Shown here: positions 17,685-25,972 of the stretch, in pieces
Layout of the letters: each line of letters opens with the position of its first letter
Position numbering within the stretch: the stretch's first letter is position 1
Assembly (NCBI RefSeq): GCF_000196875.2
Contig: NC_014532.2
Coordinates: 2,976,001-3,040,000 of the forward strand
Length of the DNA stretch: 64,000 bases
Direction of reading: 5' to 3'
From: Halomonas elongata DSM 2581
Lineage (GTDB): Bacteria; Pseudomonadota; Gammaproteobacteria; Pseudomonadales; Halomonadaceae
The notes under the pieces: generated by a model
Told to the model about the DNA's origin: nothing
Database searches by the model: none
What the model saw: the letters and a program-made list of their open reading frames with translations, nothing else
Program-made: the position numbers and the translations under genes

Positions 17685-18200
17685 ATGATTTGGCATTTGA
17701 TCGCGGCGATCTTCGCCGGCCTGGGGGCAGCGGGGCTCGGACTGCTGTTGCGCACCCTGAGCGGCAAGCGGCTGCCGCGCTGGATCGTCCCCGTATGCGC
17801 CGGCCTCGGCATGCTCGGCTACCAGGTGCAGCATGAGTACGGCTGGTTCGAGCACAAGCGGCAACAGCTACCCGACTCGGCACGCATCGTCTCCACCACC
17901 CAGGAACCGGCCCTCTGGCGCCCCTGGACCTACCTGCTGCCGATGACCACGGCCTTCACGGTAGTGGATCGCGATGACCGCATCGTCACGACGGCGGACG
18001 GACAGCGACTGGTGGAATTCATTCTCTACCGCTTCACCTCCGGCGCCTCCGAACGCGTGATCCATCAGGCCCAGCTATTGAACTGCGACAGCCGCGAACT
18101 GGTCCCGCTCAGCGAGGAACAACGCCAGCCGCAGACCGACGAGCTGCGACGTCTGACGGACTCGGATCCGCTCTACCGGGAGATCTGCAATACCGATTAG
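17685..18200 (+). CDS. Conserved hypothetical membrane protein
   Basis: 171 residues, not recognised as a named family. Two N-terminal hydrophobic segments (about 2-22 and 31-48) are followed by a soluble domain with PALWRPWTYLLPMT and a C-terminal Cys-containing stretch (LLNCDSRELVPLSE). The ATG at 17685 has AGGAAG at suitable spacing; an ATG at 17664 lies inside the preceding hairpin and is less likely. It is in line with the symporter and may be cotranscribed, so an accessory role in transport or envelope is possible but unproven. Confidence 0.7.
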   Translation: MIWHLIAAIFAGLGAAGLGLLLRTLSGKRLPRWIVPVCAGLGMLGYQVQHEYGWFEHKRQQLPDSARIVSTTQEPALWRPWTYLLPMTTAFTVVDRDDRIVTTADGQRLVEFILYRFTSGASERVIHQAQLLNCDSRELVPLSEEQRQPQTDELRRLTDSDPLYREICNTD

Positions 18201-18261
18201 ACGGTGGGCAGCGCATGCTCTGAGCAACCGTCTCGAGCAGCGCTCCCCTCTCACCTGAGCA

Positions 18262-19017
18262 TTACTCCGCGAAAAATACTCGCAGCACATGGTCAAGGTG
18301 TACTTCCATAGCCTGCCTCGCCGCGTCCGGGTTACGTGCTTCGATCGCTGCCACCAGACGCTCATGATCTTCCTGCGAACGCTGTGCCATGCCTGTTTCC
18401 ATGAACAATTCCTGCAGACGTCTAAACATGACGCCATATTGATGACCCAACAAGTGCTTGATCAACAAAGCATAGGCTGCATTTCCTGAAGCCTCGGCGA
18501 TGCGAATGTGCAACAGCCGGTCCCCCGCCAGATTTCCTCCTCCGTGATTGTTATCGTAGATGTTGCGCGTCAAAGCAGCGCGAATCGCCTCCAAGTCTGC
18601 GTCACTCGCGTTCATTGCCGCCAAGGCCGCATTTTCGGGCTCCAGATAACGCCGCGCCTGCAGGAGAGAAAACGGCGGTATTTCTTCGTCAAGATTGAGC
18701 TCGATTTCACTGGCGAACTCGGGATCGAGTGCCCATGGCTCCTTGCGTGCCGCAGCCCGCATCACCGAGCCCGGCGGCATGGCATCAACTTCCTTGACCA
18801 ATACTCCATGCCCCACGCGCACCTCGACAATGCCCACGACCTCCAGGGCGATCAACGCCTCACGTACTGACGCTCGGCTGACACCTAATTGTTGCGCCAG
18901 ATCCCGCTCGGGCGGTAATAGTGACCCCGGCGGGAACTCTCCGTCGCGTATCAGTTGTTGCAACTGATCGGCGATCTGCCGATACAAGCGTTGTGAGCGA
19001 ATGGTTTGAATTGGCAT
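18262..19017 (-). CDS. GntR/FadR-subfamily transcriptional regulator of the sugar-acid island
   Basis: 251 residues. An N-terminal winged helix (about 10-75) has LPPERDLAQQLGVSRASVREAL, the GntR signature (shown here up to 20 residues: LPPERDLAQQLGVSRASVRE). The all-helical FCD ligand domain has His residues placed for a metal-bound carboxylate effector (HIRIAEASGN, DHERLVAAI). ExuR/UxuR and related hexuronate repressors belong to this subfamily. The start is the ATG at 19017 after GGAGAGACGACGCG; a longer frame to 19107 runs across the operator. It is divergent from the SDR gene, with a palindromic operator between them, so it probably controls itself and the catabolic operons. Confidence 0.9.
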   Translation of the reverse strand: MPIQTIRSQRLYRQIADQLQQLIRDGEFPPGSLLPPERDLAQQLGVSRASVREALIALEVVGIVEVRVGHGVLVKEVDAMPPGSVMRAAARKEPWALDPEFASEIELNLDEEIPPFSLLQARRYLEPENAALAAMNASDADLEAIRAALTRNIYDNNHGGGNLAGDRLLHIRIAEASGNAAYALLIKHLLGHQYGVMFRRLQELFMETGMAQRSQEDHERLVAAIEARNPDAARQAMEVHLDHVLRVFFAE

Positions 19018-19096
19018 CGCGTCGTCTCTCCGCACCGCGTTGCGACTAAAGTTGATAGCAATTGACTTGCCGCCGAGACCTAGCGCAGTAGATGAT

Positions 19097-19117
19097 GGCC
19101 TGACCATTGGTCAGGCC
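19097..19117. promoter_or_regulatory. Palindromic operator, likely GntR-regulator site 1
   Basis: GGCCTGACCA-T-TGGTCAGGCC, a perfect 10-bp inverted repeat about one central base, in the intergenic space between gntR and the SDR gene. The inner TGACCA/TGGTCA resembles FadR-type GntR operators. A TTGACT that could serve as -35 lies 30 bp upstream, at 19062-19067. Confidence 0.7.
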
Positions 19118-19178
19118 TCTGGATCTTCGAATGGCTGGCCAAGTTATGTTCCCACGTTCAGCAGAGATCCGCCATACC

Positions 19179-19919
19179 ATGAGACTTCAAGACAAGACGG
19201 CGCTGGTTACCGCCTCAGGCCAAGGCATCGGCCGCGCCACGGTGGAGCGCTTCCTCGCAGAAGGTGCCACCGTCATCGCTACCGATATCGATACCAGCCT
19301 GCTCGCCGACCTCGAAGACGCTCAGGTATATCGACTGGATGTCACGCAACGCGCCGACATCGCCGAGTTGGCACGCGAGCTTGGCGGTCTCGACATCCTG
19401 TTCAACTGCGCAGGTATGGTTCCGGGTGGCTCGATACTGGAATGCAACGATGCCACCTGGGAACACAGCTACGCGCTCAATGTCACCGCCATGTTCCATA
19501 TGATTCAGGCCTTCCTCCCAGGCATGCTCAATCGAGGCGGCGGCAGTATCATCAACATGGCCTCGCTGGCATCCAGTATCAAAGGCATCCCCAACCGCTT
19601 TGCCTATGGCACAACCAAGGCAGCCGTCATCGGCCTGACCAAATCAGTCGCGGCCGATTTCATGACGCAAGGCATTCGCTGCAACGCCATCTGCCCTGGC
19701 ACCGTCGAGTCTCCCTCTCTGCATCAACGCATCGAAGCCCAGGCCCAGCAACAAGAACGCGATCACTCAGCGGTCTTTCAGGATTTCATTGACCGTCAGC
19801 CCATGGGCCGACTCGGGCGACCGGAAGAAATCGCCGCGCTGGCAACATTTCTGGCCTCGGACGAAGCAGCATTCATTACCGGCACCACACAGTTGATCGA
19901 CGGCGGCTGGGCCAACTGA
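19179..19919 (+). CDS. SDR-family NAD-dependent dehydrogenase (2-keto-3-deoxy-aldonate 4-dehydrogenase-like)
   Basis: 246-residue classical short-chain dehydrogenase. Cofactor motif VTASGQGIG near the N-terminus, acidic DID after strand 2 (NAD preference), NCAG, catalytic Ser in MASLASS, YGTTKAA (Tyr-x3-Lys) and ICPGTVESP. It resembles DHRS6-like enzymes, which include 2-keto-3-deoxy-L-fuconate dehydrogenases. Its pairing with an FAH-family hydrolase 40 bp downstream is the arrangement of the non-phosphorylative L-fucose and L-rhamnose pathways. ATG at 19179 chosen because similarity starts there; the ribosome site is weak. Exact substrate inferred. Confidence 0.85.
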   Translation: MRLQDKTALVTASGQGIGRATVERFLAEGATVIATDIDTSLLADLEDAQVYRLDVTQRADIAELARELGGLDILFNCAGMVPGGSILECNDATWEHSYALNVTAMFHMIQAFLPGMLNRGGGSIINMASLASSIKGIPNRFAYGTTKAAVIGLTKSVAADFMTQGIRCNAICPGTVESPSLHQRIEAQAQQQERDHSAVFQDFIDRQPMGRLGRPEEIAALATFLASDEAAFITGTTQLIDGGWAN

Positions 19920-19959
19920 CACCCGATCTACACACCATGAACTCGCACAAGGACATCGC

Positions 19960-20802
19960 ATGAAACTGCTACGCTTCGGCCCTCCGGGCCAGGAAAAACC
20001 CGGCTTATTGGATGCCAACGGCAAGATACGCGACCTCTCGTCACTAATTCAGGATGTCGCTGGAGAAGCACTATCCGATGCCACCCTGGCCCGGATCGCG
20101 CAAGCCGACCCAGCCAGCCTACCGGAGGTGCCCGAGGGCACCCGCCTGGGCCCTTGCGTGGGTCAGGTCGGCAAGTTCATCTGCATTGGTCTGAACTACT
20201 CCGATCACGCTGCCGAAACCGGCGCCGAGGTCCCGCCGGAGCCAGTCGTTTTCAATAAATGGACCAGTGCCATCTGCGGACCGAACGATGACGTGGAAAT
20301 TCCCCGCGACTCACAAAAGACGGATTGGGAAGTCGAGCTCGGCGTGATCATCGGTAAACCCGCGCGCTATATCGACGAAGCAGACGCCATGGATCATATT
20401 GCCGGTTACTGCGTGGTCAACGATGTCTCCGAGCGGGAATTCCAGCTCGAGCGCAGCGGTAGCTGGGACAAGGGCAAGGGGTGCGACACCTTCGGCCCGC
20501 TCGGCCCATGGTTGGTCACACGCGACGAGATCGCCGACCCTCAAGCGCTCGATATGTGGCTGGAAGTCGACGGCAAACGCTACCAGGCTGGCAACAGCCG
20601 CACCATGGTCTATCAGATCCCTTACCTAGTGGCGTATCTGAGTCGTTTCATGAGCTTGCAGCCCGGTGACGTCATCTCCACCGGTACACCGCCGGGTGTG
20701 GGGGCGGGCCAGAAGCCTCAGGTCTTTCTCAGATCCGGTCAGACCATGCGCTTGGGCATCCAGGGCCTCGGCGAACAGTGCCAACGCACAAAACAAGCAT
20801 AA
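19960..20802 (+). CDS. Fumarylacetoacetate-hydrolase-family protein (2,4-diketo-3-deoxy-aldonate hydrolase-like)
   Basis: 280 residues. The FAH fold is clear: FICIGLNYSDHAAETG, VVFNKWTSAICGP, the metal-site stretch DWEVELGVIIG, and STGTPPGVGAGQKP. This subgroup includes 2,4-diketo-3-deoxy-L-fuconate hydrolases, which cut the diketo acid into pyruvate and a hydroxy acid; annotation pipelines often call it ureidoglycolate lyase. Coupling with the upstream SDR supports the diketo-acid role. The ATG has AAGGACATCGC upstream. A hairpin region follows. Confidence 0.85.
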   Translation: MKLLRFGPPGQEKPGLLDANGKIRDLSSLIQDVAGEALSDATLARIAQADPASLPEVPEGTRLGPCVGQVGKFICIGLNYSDHAAETGAEVPPEPVVFNKWTSAICGPNDDVEIPRDSQKTDWEVELGVIIGKPARYIDEADAMDHIAGYCVVNDVSEREFQLERSGSWDKGKGCDTFGPLGPWLVTRDEIADPQALDMWLEVDGKRYQAGNSRTMVYQIPYLVAYLSRFMSLQPGDVISTGTPPGVGAGQKPQVFLRSGQTMRLGIQGLGEQCQRTKQA

Positions 20803-20809
20803 TGCACAT

Positions 20810-20858
20810 GCTGGAGCCGCCGCGCCGACCATGGCTGCTCCAGCGCTAAGCGCTTAGC
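20810..20858 (+). terminator. Hairpins after the SDR-FAH operon
   Basis: GCTGGAGC (20810-20817) pairs with GCTCCAGC (20837-20844) over a 19-nt loop. The 14-bp perfect palindrome GCTAAGCGCTTAGC (20845-20858) follows. No T-tract, so the assignment as terminator is tentative. Confidence 0.45.
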
Positions 20859-20865
20859 TTGAAGA

Positions 20866-20900
20866 CGTTAGACATACCCTCACACGACCTATGTCTAACG
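20866..20900. promoter_or_regulatory. Long inverted repeat before the dehydrogenase operon
   Basis: CGTTAGACAT (20866-20875) and ATGTCTAACG (20891-20900) are perfect 10-bp arms around 15 nt. This could be a second regulator's operator or an RNA hairpin. The sequence differs from the CCA-TTGG type sites nearby. Confidence 0.5.
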
Positions 20901-20952
20901 CAAAACAGCCACTCTAAGCCTTGAGTCGGATCCACCGCTTGGGCATCGTATA

Positions 20953-21010
20953 AACCAATTGGCCTGACCTCTAGATCAAAAGACCTTTAAGAATGGGACT
21001 GACCAATTGG
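20953..21010. promoter_or_regulatory. Two CCAATTGG-type half-palindromes, likely GntR-regulator sites 2 and 3
   Basis: AACCAATTGGCC at 20953-20964 and GACCAATTGG at 21001-21010 share the core ACCA-(A)T-TGG with the 21-bp operator at 19097. They lie 20-80 bp before the Zn-dehydrogenase start, as expected for a shared repressor. Confidence 0.5.
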
Positions 21011-21031
21011 AGCCGTGAAGGAAATCTTTTT

Positions 21032-22081
21032 ATGCAAACGATCGTCTGTACCCAGCCACAACACATGGAATTGCGCGTGGTGCCAGAACCGCACTGCGCG
21101 CCCGGCGAGGTCATGCTCAAGATTCGTCGTGTGGGCATTTGTGGTACCGATATTCATGCCTTCGGTGGCAACCAGCCCTATTTCTCCTATCCACGCGTGC
21201 TGGGTCATGAGCTTTCGGGCGATATCGTCGGGGTTGGGGAAGGCGTCGATGAAGCGCTCCTCGGCCACAGGGCCTATGTCATTCCTTATCTGCATTGTGG
21301 CGAATGCCGCGCTTGTCGGCAGGGACAAACCAATTGCTGTCAATACATGCAAGTCATCGGCGTGCATCGTGACGGTGGCATGGCAGAGTATCTCAGCGTG
21401 CCCGTGGCGCACCTGGTCACCTCAAGCATCCTAGACGCCGAGCAATTGGCATTGGTCGAGTGCCTGTCCATTGGCGCGCATGCTGTCCGCCGTAGTGCCA
21501 TCGAGGCCGATGAGCTCGCCGTTGTGGTTGGTGCCGGGCCGATTGGCATCGGCATTGTGCAAATCGCCCAGAGTCGTGGCGCCCGGGTGTTGGTGGTGGA
21601 CACCAATCGCGACCGCCTGGCCTTCTGTCGTGACATTTTGGACGTCGATGGCGTACTGCATGCGCTGGATGACGACGTGGAAACCGCTATCGAGCACCAT
21701 AGTGATGGCGCCCGAGCCGATGTCGTGTTCGACGCCACGGGCAATCCCTCCGCCATGAATCGCGGCTTCGACTTTGCAGGCCATGGAGCTCGCTACGTGC
21801 TGGTGAGCGTGGTCAAGGCCGACATCACCTTCCACGACCCGGATTTCCACAAGAAGGAACTCAGTCTTCTGGGCAGCCGTAATGCCACGAAAGAAGACTT
21901 CGAGACAGTAGCCCGCCTGATGGAAGAAGATCGCTTGCAGTCAACGGCCATGATCACCCATCGCGGCCGTCATGCCGACCTTCCTTCATTGATGCCTCAG
22001 TGGTGCGATCCGGCAACCGGCGTCATCAAGGCAATGGTGACGTTCGACGACGCTACCGCCCAGGGAGAGCGCTTGGCATGA
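21032..22081 (+). CDS. Zinc-binding medium-chain dehydrogenase (L-galactonate/L-gulonate 5-dehydrogenase-like)
   Basis: 349-residue MDR enzyme. Catalytic zinc ligands Cys in GICGTDIHAFGG and GHE in VLGHELSG; the structural zinc loop reads CGECRACRQGQTNCC; Rossmann motif VVGAGPIGIG with acidic VVDTNRD (NAD). It resembles RspB/LgoD-type hexonate 5-dehydrogenases that oxidise L-galactonate to tagaturonate or L-gulonate to fructuronate. ATG at 21032 chosen after GAAGGAAATC; a longer frame from 20993 overlaps the putative operator. First gene of a six-gene catabolic/transport operon; overlaps the next gene by ATGA. Confidence 0.85.
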   Translation: MQTIVCTQPQHMELRVVPEPHCAPGEVMLKIRRVGICGTDIHAFGGNQPYFSYPRVLGHELSGDIVGVGEGVDEALLGHRAYVIPYLHCGECRACRQGQTNCCQYMQVIGVHRDGGMAEYLSVPVAHLVTSSILDAEQLALVECLSIGAHAVRRSAIEADELAVVVGAGPIGIGIVQIAQSRGARVLVVDTNRDRLAFCRDILDVDGVLHALDDDVETAIEHHSDGARADVVFDATGNPSAMNRGFDFAGHGARYVLVSVVKADITFHDPDFHKKELSLLGSRNATKEDFETVARLMEEDRLQSTAMITHRGRHADLPSLMPQWCDPATGVIKAMVTFDDATAQGERLA

Positions 22082-23718
22082 CCCAGACTATCGCCTCCGA
22101 CAAGCCTCAGCAGCCCAGTCTGCGTGTCCATGCCCACGATAACGTGCGTGTTGCGCTACGCGACCTGCCCGAAGGCATGGAGATCGACGACAACGGCCAC
22201 CGACTGCGTCTGTCCGAAGCCGTACAGCACAAGCACAAGTTCACCTTGCAGGCCATGCAGCCCGATGACCTTATCGTGATGTATGGCGTGACCGTAGGCC
22301 GTGTCGTCCAGCCCATCGCCGCAGGCGCCGCCATCACCACATCCAACGTCGAACACTCTACCGCCAATGCCACGCCCCAAGGCCATCGCAAGCACTGGGA
22401 TGTCCCCGATGTCAGCGCGTTCATCGGGCAAACCTTCAACGGCTACTACCGTTCCGACGGTCGCGTGGGCACCGCCAATCATTGGCTGGTCGTCCCCCTG
22501 GTATTCTGCGAAAACCGCAACATCGAGGTGTTGCGACAATGCGTCGAAGACGCCATCGGCGACGATCCCTACCGGGATTACAAGCGCATGGCACGCCAGA
22601 TGCTGCACGGTGAAACTCAGGAGCCCCCTGCCCCGACATCCAACGCGCCCCTGTTTCCCAACGTCGACGGTGTGCGCTTTCTAACGCATACGCTAGGTTG
22701 CGGCGGCACTGACGACGATGCTCAGGCGCTTTGCCAATTGCTCGCTGGCTACATTTGCCATCCTAATGTGGCCGGTGCCACGGTACTCAGCCTCGGATGC
22801 CAGAAGGCCCAGATAGAGATGCTCAAGGCGGCGGTCGCTAAGCGCGATCCCGAGGGACTCCGGCCCGTCCATTACTTCGAGCAACAAGCTACTGACACGG
22901 AACCCGAGCTGATTCGTCAATCGCTGGGCAGCATCTTCGAAGGCCTCAAGGTTGCCAACGCTATCGAACGGCATCCCGCCCCTCTTTCCGAGCTCACCAT
23001 CGGTGTGGAATGCGGCGGCTCGGACGGTTTCTCCGGGCTTTCAGCCAATCCTTTGGTCGGGGCCGTCATTGATCGGCTCGCAGCATTGGGCGGAAGCGGT
23101 ATCTTGAGTGAATTTCCCGAGTTATGCGGCGTCGAGCATGAATTGCTGGCGCGCTGCCACGATGAAGACACGGCCTCGCGTTTCCAGCAACTGATGGAGG
23201 CCTATCAGCGACACGCCGCCTCGGCGGGTGCGCATTTCTCGATGAACCCCTCGCCTGGCAACATCCGCGATGGCCTGATCACCGATGCCATGAAGTCCGC
23301 CGGCGCGGCAAAGAAGGGCGGCGACAGCCCCATCGTCGACGTACTGGATTATACCGACCCCCAGGTGCGCAAGGGCCTCAACCTGCTTTGCTCACCAGGC
23401 AATGATGTCGAATCCACGACAGCTCTCGTAGGCTCCGGCGCCAACCTGGTGATGTTTACCACCGGACTCGGCACACCAACCGGCAACCCCATTGCGCCCG
23501 TCTTGAAGCTGTCCAGCAACAGCGAGCTCGCACGCCGCATGCATGATGTCATCGATTTCGATGCAGGGCCGATCATCCGGGGTGAAGCAGACATTGCCGA
23601 ACTCGCTGACGAGTTATTGCGCCTATGCATCGATACTGCCTCTGGGCGTTATCGCACCAAGGCCATGCGTCTCTCACAACTCGATTTCATTCCCTGGAAA
23701 CGCGGAGTCTCCCTGTGA
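22078..23718 (+). CDS. uxaA: Altronate dehydratase family protein (UxaA, SAF plus C-terminal domains)
   Basis: Dehydrates a hexonate to the 2-keto-3-deoxy acid; members act on D-altronate, and some on L-galactonate, L-fuconate or D-arabinonate. 546 residues, about 50 more than E. coli UxaA. An N-terminal SAF domain (about 17-105) is joined to the catalytic domain with GYYRSDGRVGTANHW, the Cys-containing LGCGGTDDDA, VECGGSDGFSGLSANP and a final segment DFIPWKRGVSL. It overlaps its neighbours on both sides (ATGA and GTGA). I cannot tell the true substrate from sequence; altronate or L-galactonate fits the neighbours best. Confidence 0.88.
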   Translation: MTQTIASDKPQQPSLRVHAHDNVRVALRDLPEGMEIDDNGHRLRLSEAVQHKHKFTLQAMQPDDLIVMYGVTVGRVVQPIAAGAAITTSNVEHSTANATPQGHRKHWDVPDVSAFIGQTFNGYYRSDGRVGTANHWLVVPLVFCENRNIEVLRQCVEDAIGDDPYRDYKRMARQMLHGETQEPPAPTSNAPLFPNVDGVRFLTHTLGCGGTDDDAQALCQLLAGYICHPNVAGATVLSLGCQKAQIEMLKAAVAKRDPEGLRPVHYFEQQATDTEPELIRQSLGSIFEGLKVANAIERHPAPLSELTIGVECGGSDGFSGLSANPLVGAVIDRLAALGGSGILSEFPELCGVEHELLARCHDEDTASRFQQLMEAYQRHAASAGAHFSMNPSPGNIRDGLITDAMKSAGAAKKGGDSPIVDVLDYTDPQVRKGLNLLCSPGNDVESTTALVGSGANLVMFTTGLGTPTGNPIAPVLKLSSNSELARRMHDVIDFDAGPIIRGEADIAELADELLRLCIDTASGRYRTKAMRLSQLDFIPWKRGVSL

Positions 23719-24875
23719 CGGCGCCATTGCTCTCCGATGCCGGTATCGTGCAATTCGGCACCAGCCGCTTCTTGCTGGGACATGTCGCGGCGTTCGTACA
23801 TGCCTCGCGAAATAACGGGTACACGCGTGACAGGATCCTCGTGGTGCAGACCTCACCACGCGAGGCCGGCAAACAAAAAGCGCGCGACCTGCATGCGCAC
23901 CGGCATTACCCACTGGTTATTCGAGGTCGTCATCATGGTCAAGACATCGACACCTGCGAGACCGTCACCAGTCTTGCCGGCTGCCTGATCGCTGATGAGC
24001 AGTGGCCCGAGCTACAGCGGCACTTCGTCGAGAATGCGCGCTTCGTGGTATCCAATTCCGGGGACAGCGGTTACCGCATCGACGATGACAGTGCGCTTTC
24101 GGCTATACCTCAAAGCTTTCCGGCCAAGCTCACCAAGTTGCTGTACGCCCGCTACACGTCGGGACACGATGGCCTGACCATGCTGCCCTGCGAACTGATC
24201 AGCCACAATGGCGAACGACTCAAAACCCTGGTGTTGAAGCTGGCTCAGCGCGACTACGCCGATACCCACTTCAGCGACTGGCTGACAACACGCTGCGTAT
24301 GGGCCAACACTCTCGTCGACCGCATCGTCTCGGCGGCGCTGGAGCCAGTCGGTGCCGTTGCTGAGCCTTATGCACTCTGGACCATCGAAGATCAGCCCGG
24401 CCTCAAGCTCCCCTGCCAACATCCGGATGTGCAGCGAGTCGAGTCGTTGGCTCCATATGAGATGCGCAAGCTACATATTCTCAACCTGGCCCATTCCTAC
24501 CTCGTTCATCTATGGAAAAGCGAGACGTATTCTCATATTCGATTCGTACGAGAGGCCATGGCAACTCCGGGTTGGGTCGAAGAACTATGCCAAGTACTGG
24601 ATAGCGAAGTACTCCCTTCCTTGGCGAAACACATCGAGCCTACCTCCCTAGAAGCCTATCGCGACGCGACACTCGAGCGTTTTGCCAACCCTTACCTCGA
24701 TCACGCCCTGCAAGACATCGCCCAGCACCACGCCATGAAGTGCGAGCGACGCCTTAGGCCTGTGGTCGAGATGGCGCGCCGACAAGGCATCGCCACACCG
24801 AGACTCGATGATGCTATATCGAGCTCACAATCCACGACGCATTCTCGGTACCCCCTACCGAACGACCGACAATAA
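23715..24875 (+). CDS. Mannitol-dehydrogenase-family oxidoreductase (tagaturonate/fructuronate reductase-like, short)
   Basis: 386 residues with the family's N-terminal nucleotide-binding segment (VQFGTSRFLLGH), VVSNSGDSGY, LPCELISHNG, the catalytic-region KLHILNLAHS and a helical C-terminal domain. E. coli UxaB and UxuB are about 485 residues, so this protein is roughly 100 shorter, nearer the length of mannitol-1-phosphate dehydrogenases. The GTG start at 23715 overlaps the uxaA stop (GTGA); upstream in-frame codons only read into uxaA. Context suggests keto-hexonate reduction, but the exact reaction is open. Confidence 0.78.
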   Translation: MTAPLLSDAGIVQFGTSRFLLGHVAAFVHASRNNGYTRDRILVVQTSPREAGKQKARDLHAHRHYPLVIRGRHHGQDIDTCETVTSLAGCLIADEQWPELQRHFVENARFVVSNSGDSGYRIDDDSALSAIPQSFPAKLTKLLYARYTSGHDGLTMLPCELISHNGERLKTLVLKLAQRDYADTHFSDWLTTRCVWANTLVDRIVSAALEPVGAVAEPYALWTIEDQPGLKLPCQHPDVQRVESLAPYEMRKLHILNLAHSYLVHLWKSETYSHIRFVREAMATPGWVEELCQVLDSEVLPSLAKHIEPTSLEAYRDATLERFANPYLDHALQDIAQHHAMKCERRLRPVVEMARRQGIATPRLDDAISSSQSTTHSRYPLPNDRQ

Positions 24876-24890
24876 CCAAGGAGCACGACT

Positions 24891-25877
24891 ATGCGTTTCA
24901 AGAAACTCACACTAATCGCCACCAGCCTTTCCATCGCCGGCTTGGGAAGTATCAACCTCACCCAAGCCGCTACAGAGATCCGCGTTGCCTACGGCAACCA
25001 ACCAGGTGAGCCGGTCGATGTTGCCGTCAAGGAGTGGGCGAAAAACGTCAAGGAAGCCAGTGACGGGGAGCTCACGCTCAGCGCGTTTCCTGCCAGCCAG
25101 CTCGGTGCTGAAACGGATGTCATGGAGCAGGCCCGCTTTGGGGCGCCAATTATTACGATCACGGCCTACAGTAACTTCATGAGTTCGGTTCCCGATCTTT
25201 CGGTCCTCGACGCCCCTTACCTTGCCGAAAGCTTTGATGACAAACTCAAGGTCTTCGATTCAGAGTGGTTCGCCGAACAAAGCGATAAAGTCGAGGACGC
25301 CGGCTACCACATCGTCATCCCCAATGCCGTTTACGGCACACGCCACCTACTTTCGCGCGAGCCTGCAACCACACCAGAGGCCCTCGATGGCGTGAAGGTC
25401 CGTGTGCAGAACTCTCCGATGTACGTCGAGGCCATGCGAGCGATGGGTGCCACCCCGACCCCCATGTCTCTGGGCGATGTCTACCCGGCACTAGCTCAGG
25501 GCATGGTTGATGGCGTCGAAAACCCCACACCAGTATTGTTCGGCGGAAAGTTTCACGAGGTCGTCCAACACCTCAACCTCACTGGTCACATGAATACCGT
25601 CGCTCCCTTCGTGACCGGCAAGACATTCTGGAACCAGCTCAGCGAGGAAAATCAGAAGATCTTGACCGAAACAGGACAAGATATGGCTATTCATTTACGT
25701 GACCTGGTCGAAAGATCAAGTCAGCAATCACTGAAGAAATTAAAAGATGCCGGCGTTAAAGTTCATGAGGTGGACCCACAACCATTCCGAGAACGAGCCG
25801 CGGAGCAAGTCCCTGCTGCCTTTCCGCAGTGGAGTAACGGCCTGTACGAAAAGGTTCGCCAAATCATCAATGGGTAA
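24891..25877 (+). CDS. dctP: TRAP transporter substrate-binding protein DctP
   Basis: Periplasmic receptor (328 residues) for a TRAP importer. Signal peptide at 1-26 (basic MRFKK, hydrophobic core, cleavage after LTQA). DctP-family segments include ASQLGAETDVMEQARFG and PALAQGMVDGVENP, and Arg in VRVQNSP is at the position that binds the substrate carboxylate. The ATG follows AAGGAG at ideal spacing, 15 bp after the oxidoreductase gene, so uptake and catabolism are cotranscribed. Predicted ligand: the sugar acid degraded by this island. Confidence 0.92.
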   Translation: MRFKKLTLIATSLSIAGLGSINLTQAATEIRVAYGNQPGEPVDVAVKEWAKNVKEASDGELTLSAFPASQLGAETDVMEQARFGAPIITITAYSNFMSSVPDLSVLDAPYLAESFDDKLKVFDSEWFAEQSDKVEDAGYHIVIPNAVYGTRHLLSREPATTPEALDGVKVRVQNSPMYVEAMRAMGATPTPMSLGDVYPALAQGMVDGVENPTPVLFGGKFHEVVQHLNLTGHMNTVAPFVTGKTFWNQLSEENQKILTETGQDMAIHLRDLVERSSQQSLKKLKDAGVKVHEVDPQPFRERAAEQVPAAFPQWSNGLYEKVRQIING

Positions 25878-25972
25878 ACAGTGAACAATCGCCAGTGTCA
25901 TATAGGCGAGTGGCACTGGCACGCATCACACTGACGGCAGCACCGAGAGCTGCCGTAACCGAGGAGTATGTA

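Noticed and set aside
19018..19107. Longer start for the GntR regulator
   Set aside because: It would place the operator palindrome inside the coding region and adds sequence not typical of the family; the ATG at 19017 has a good ribosome site.
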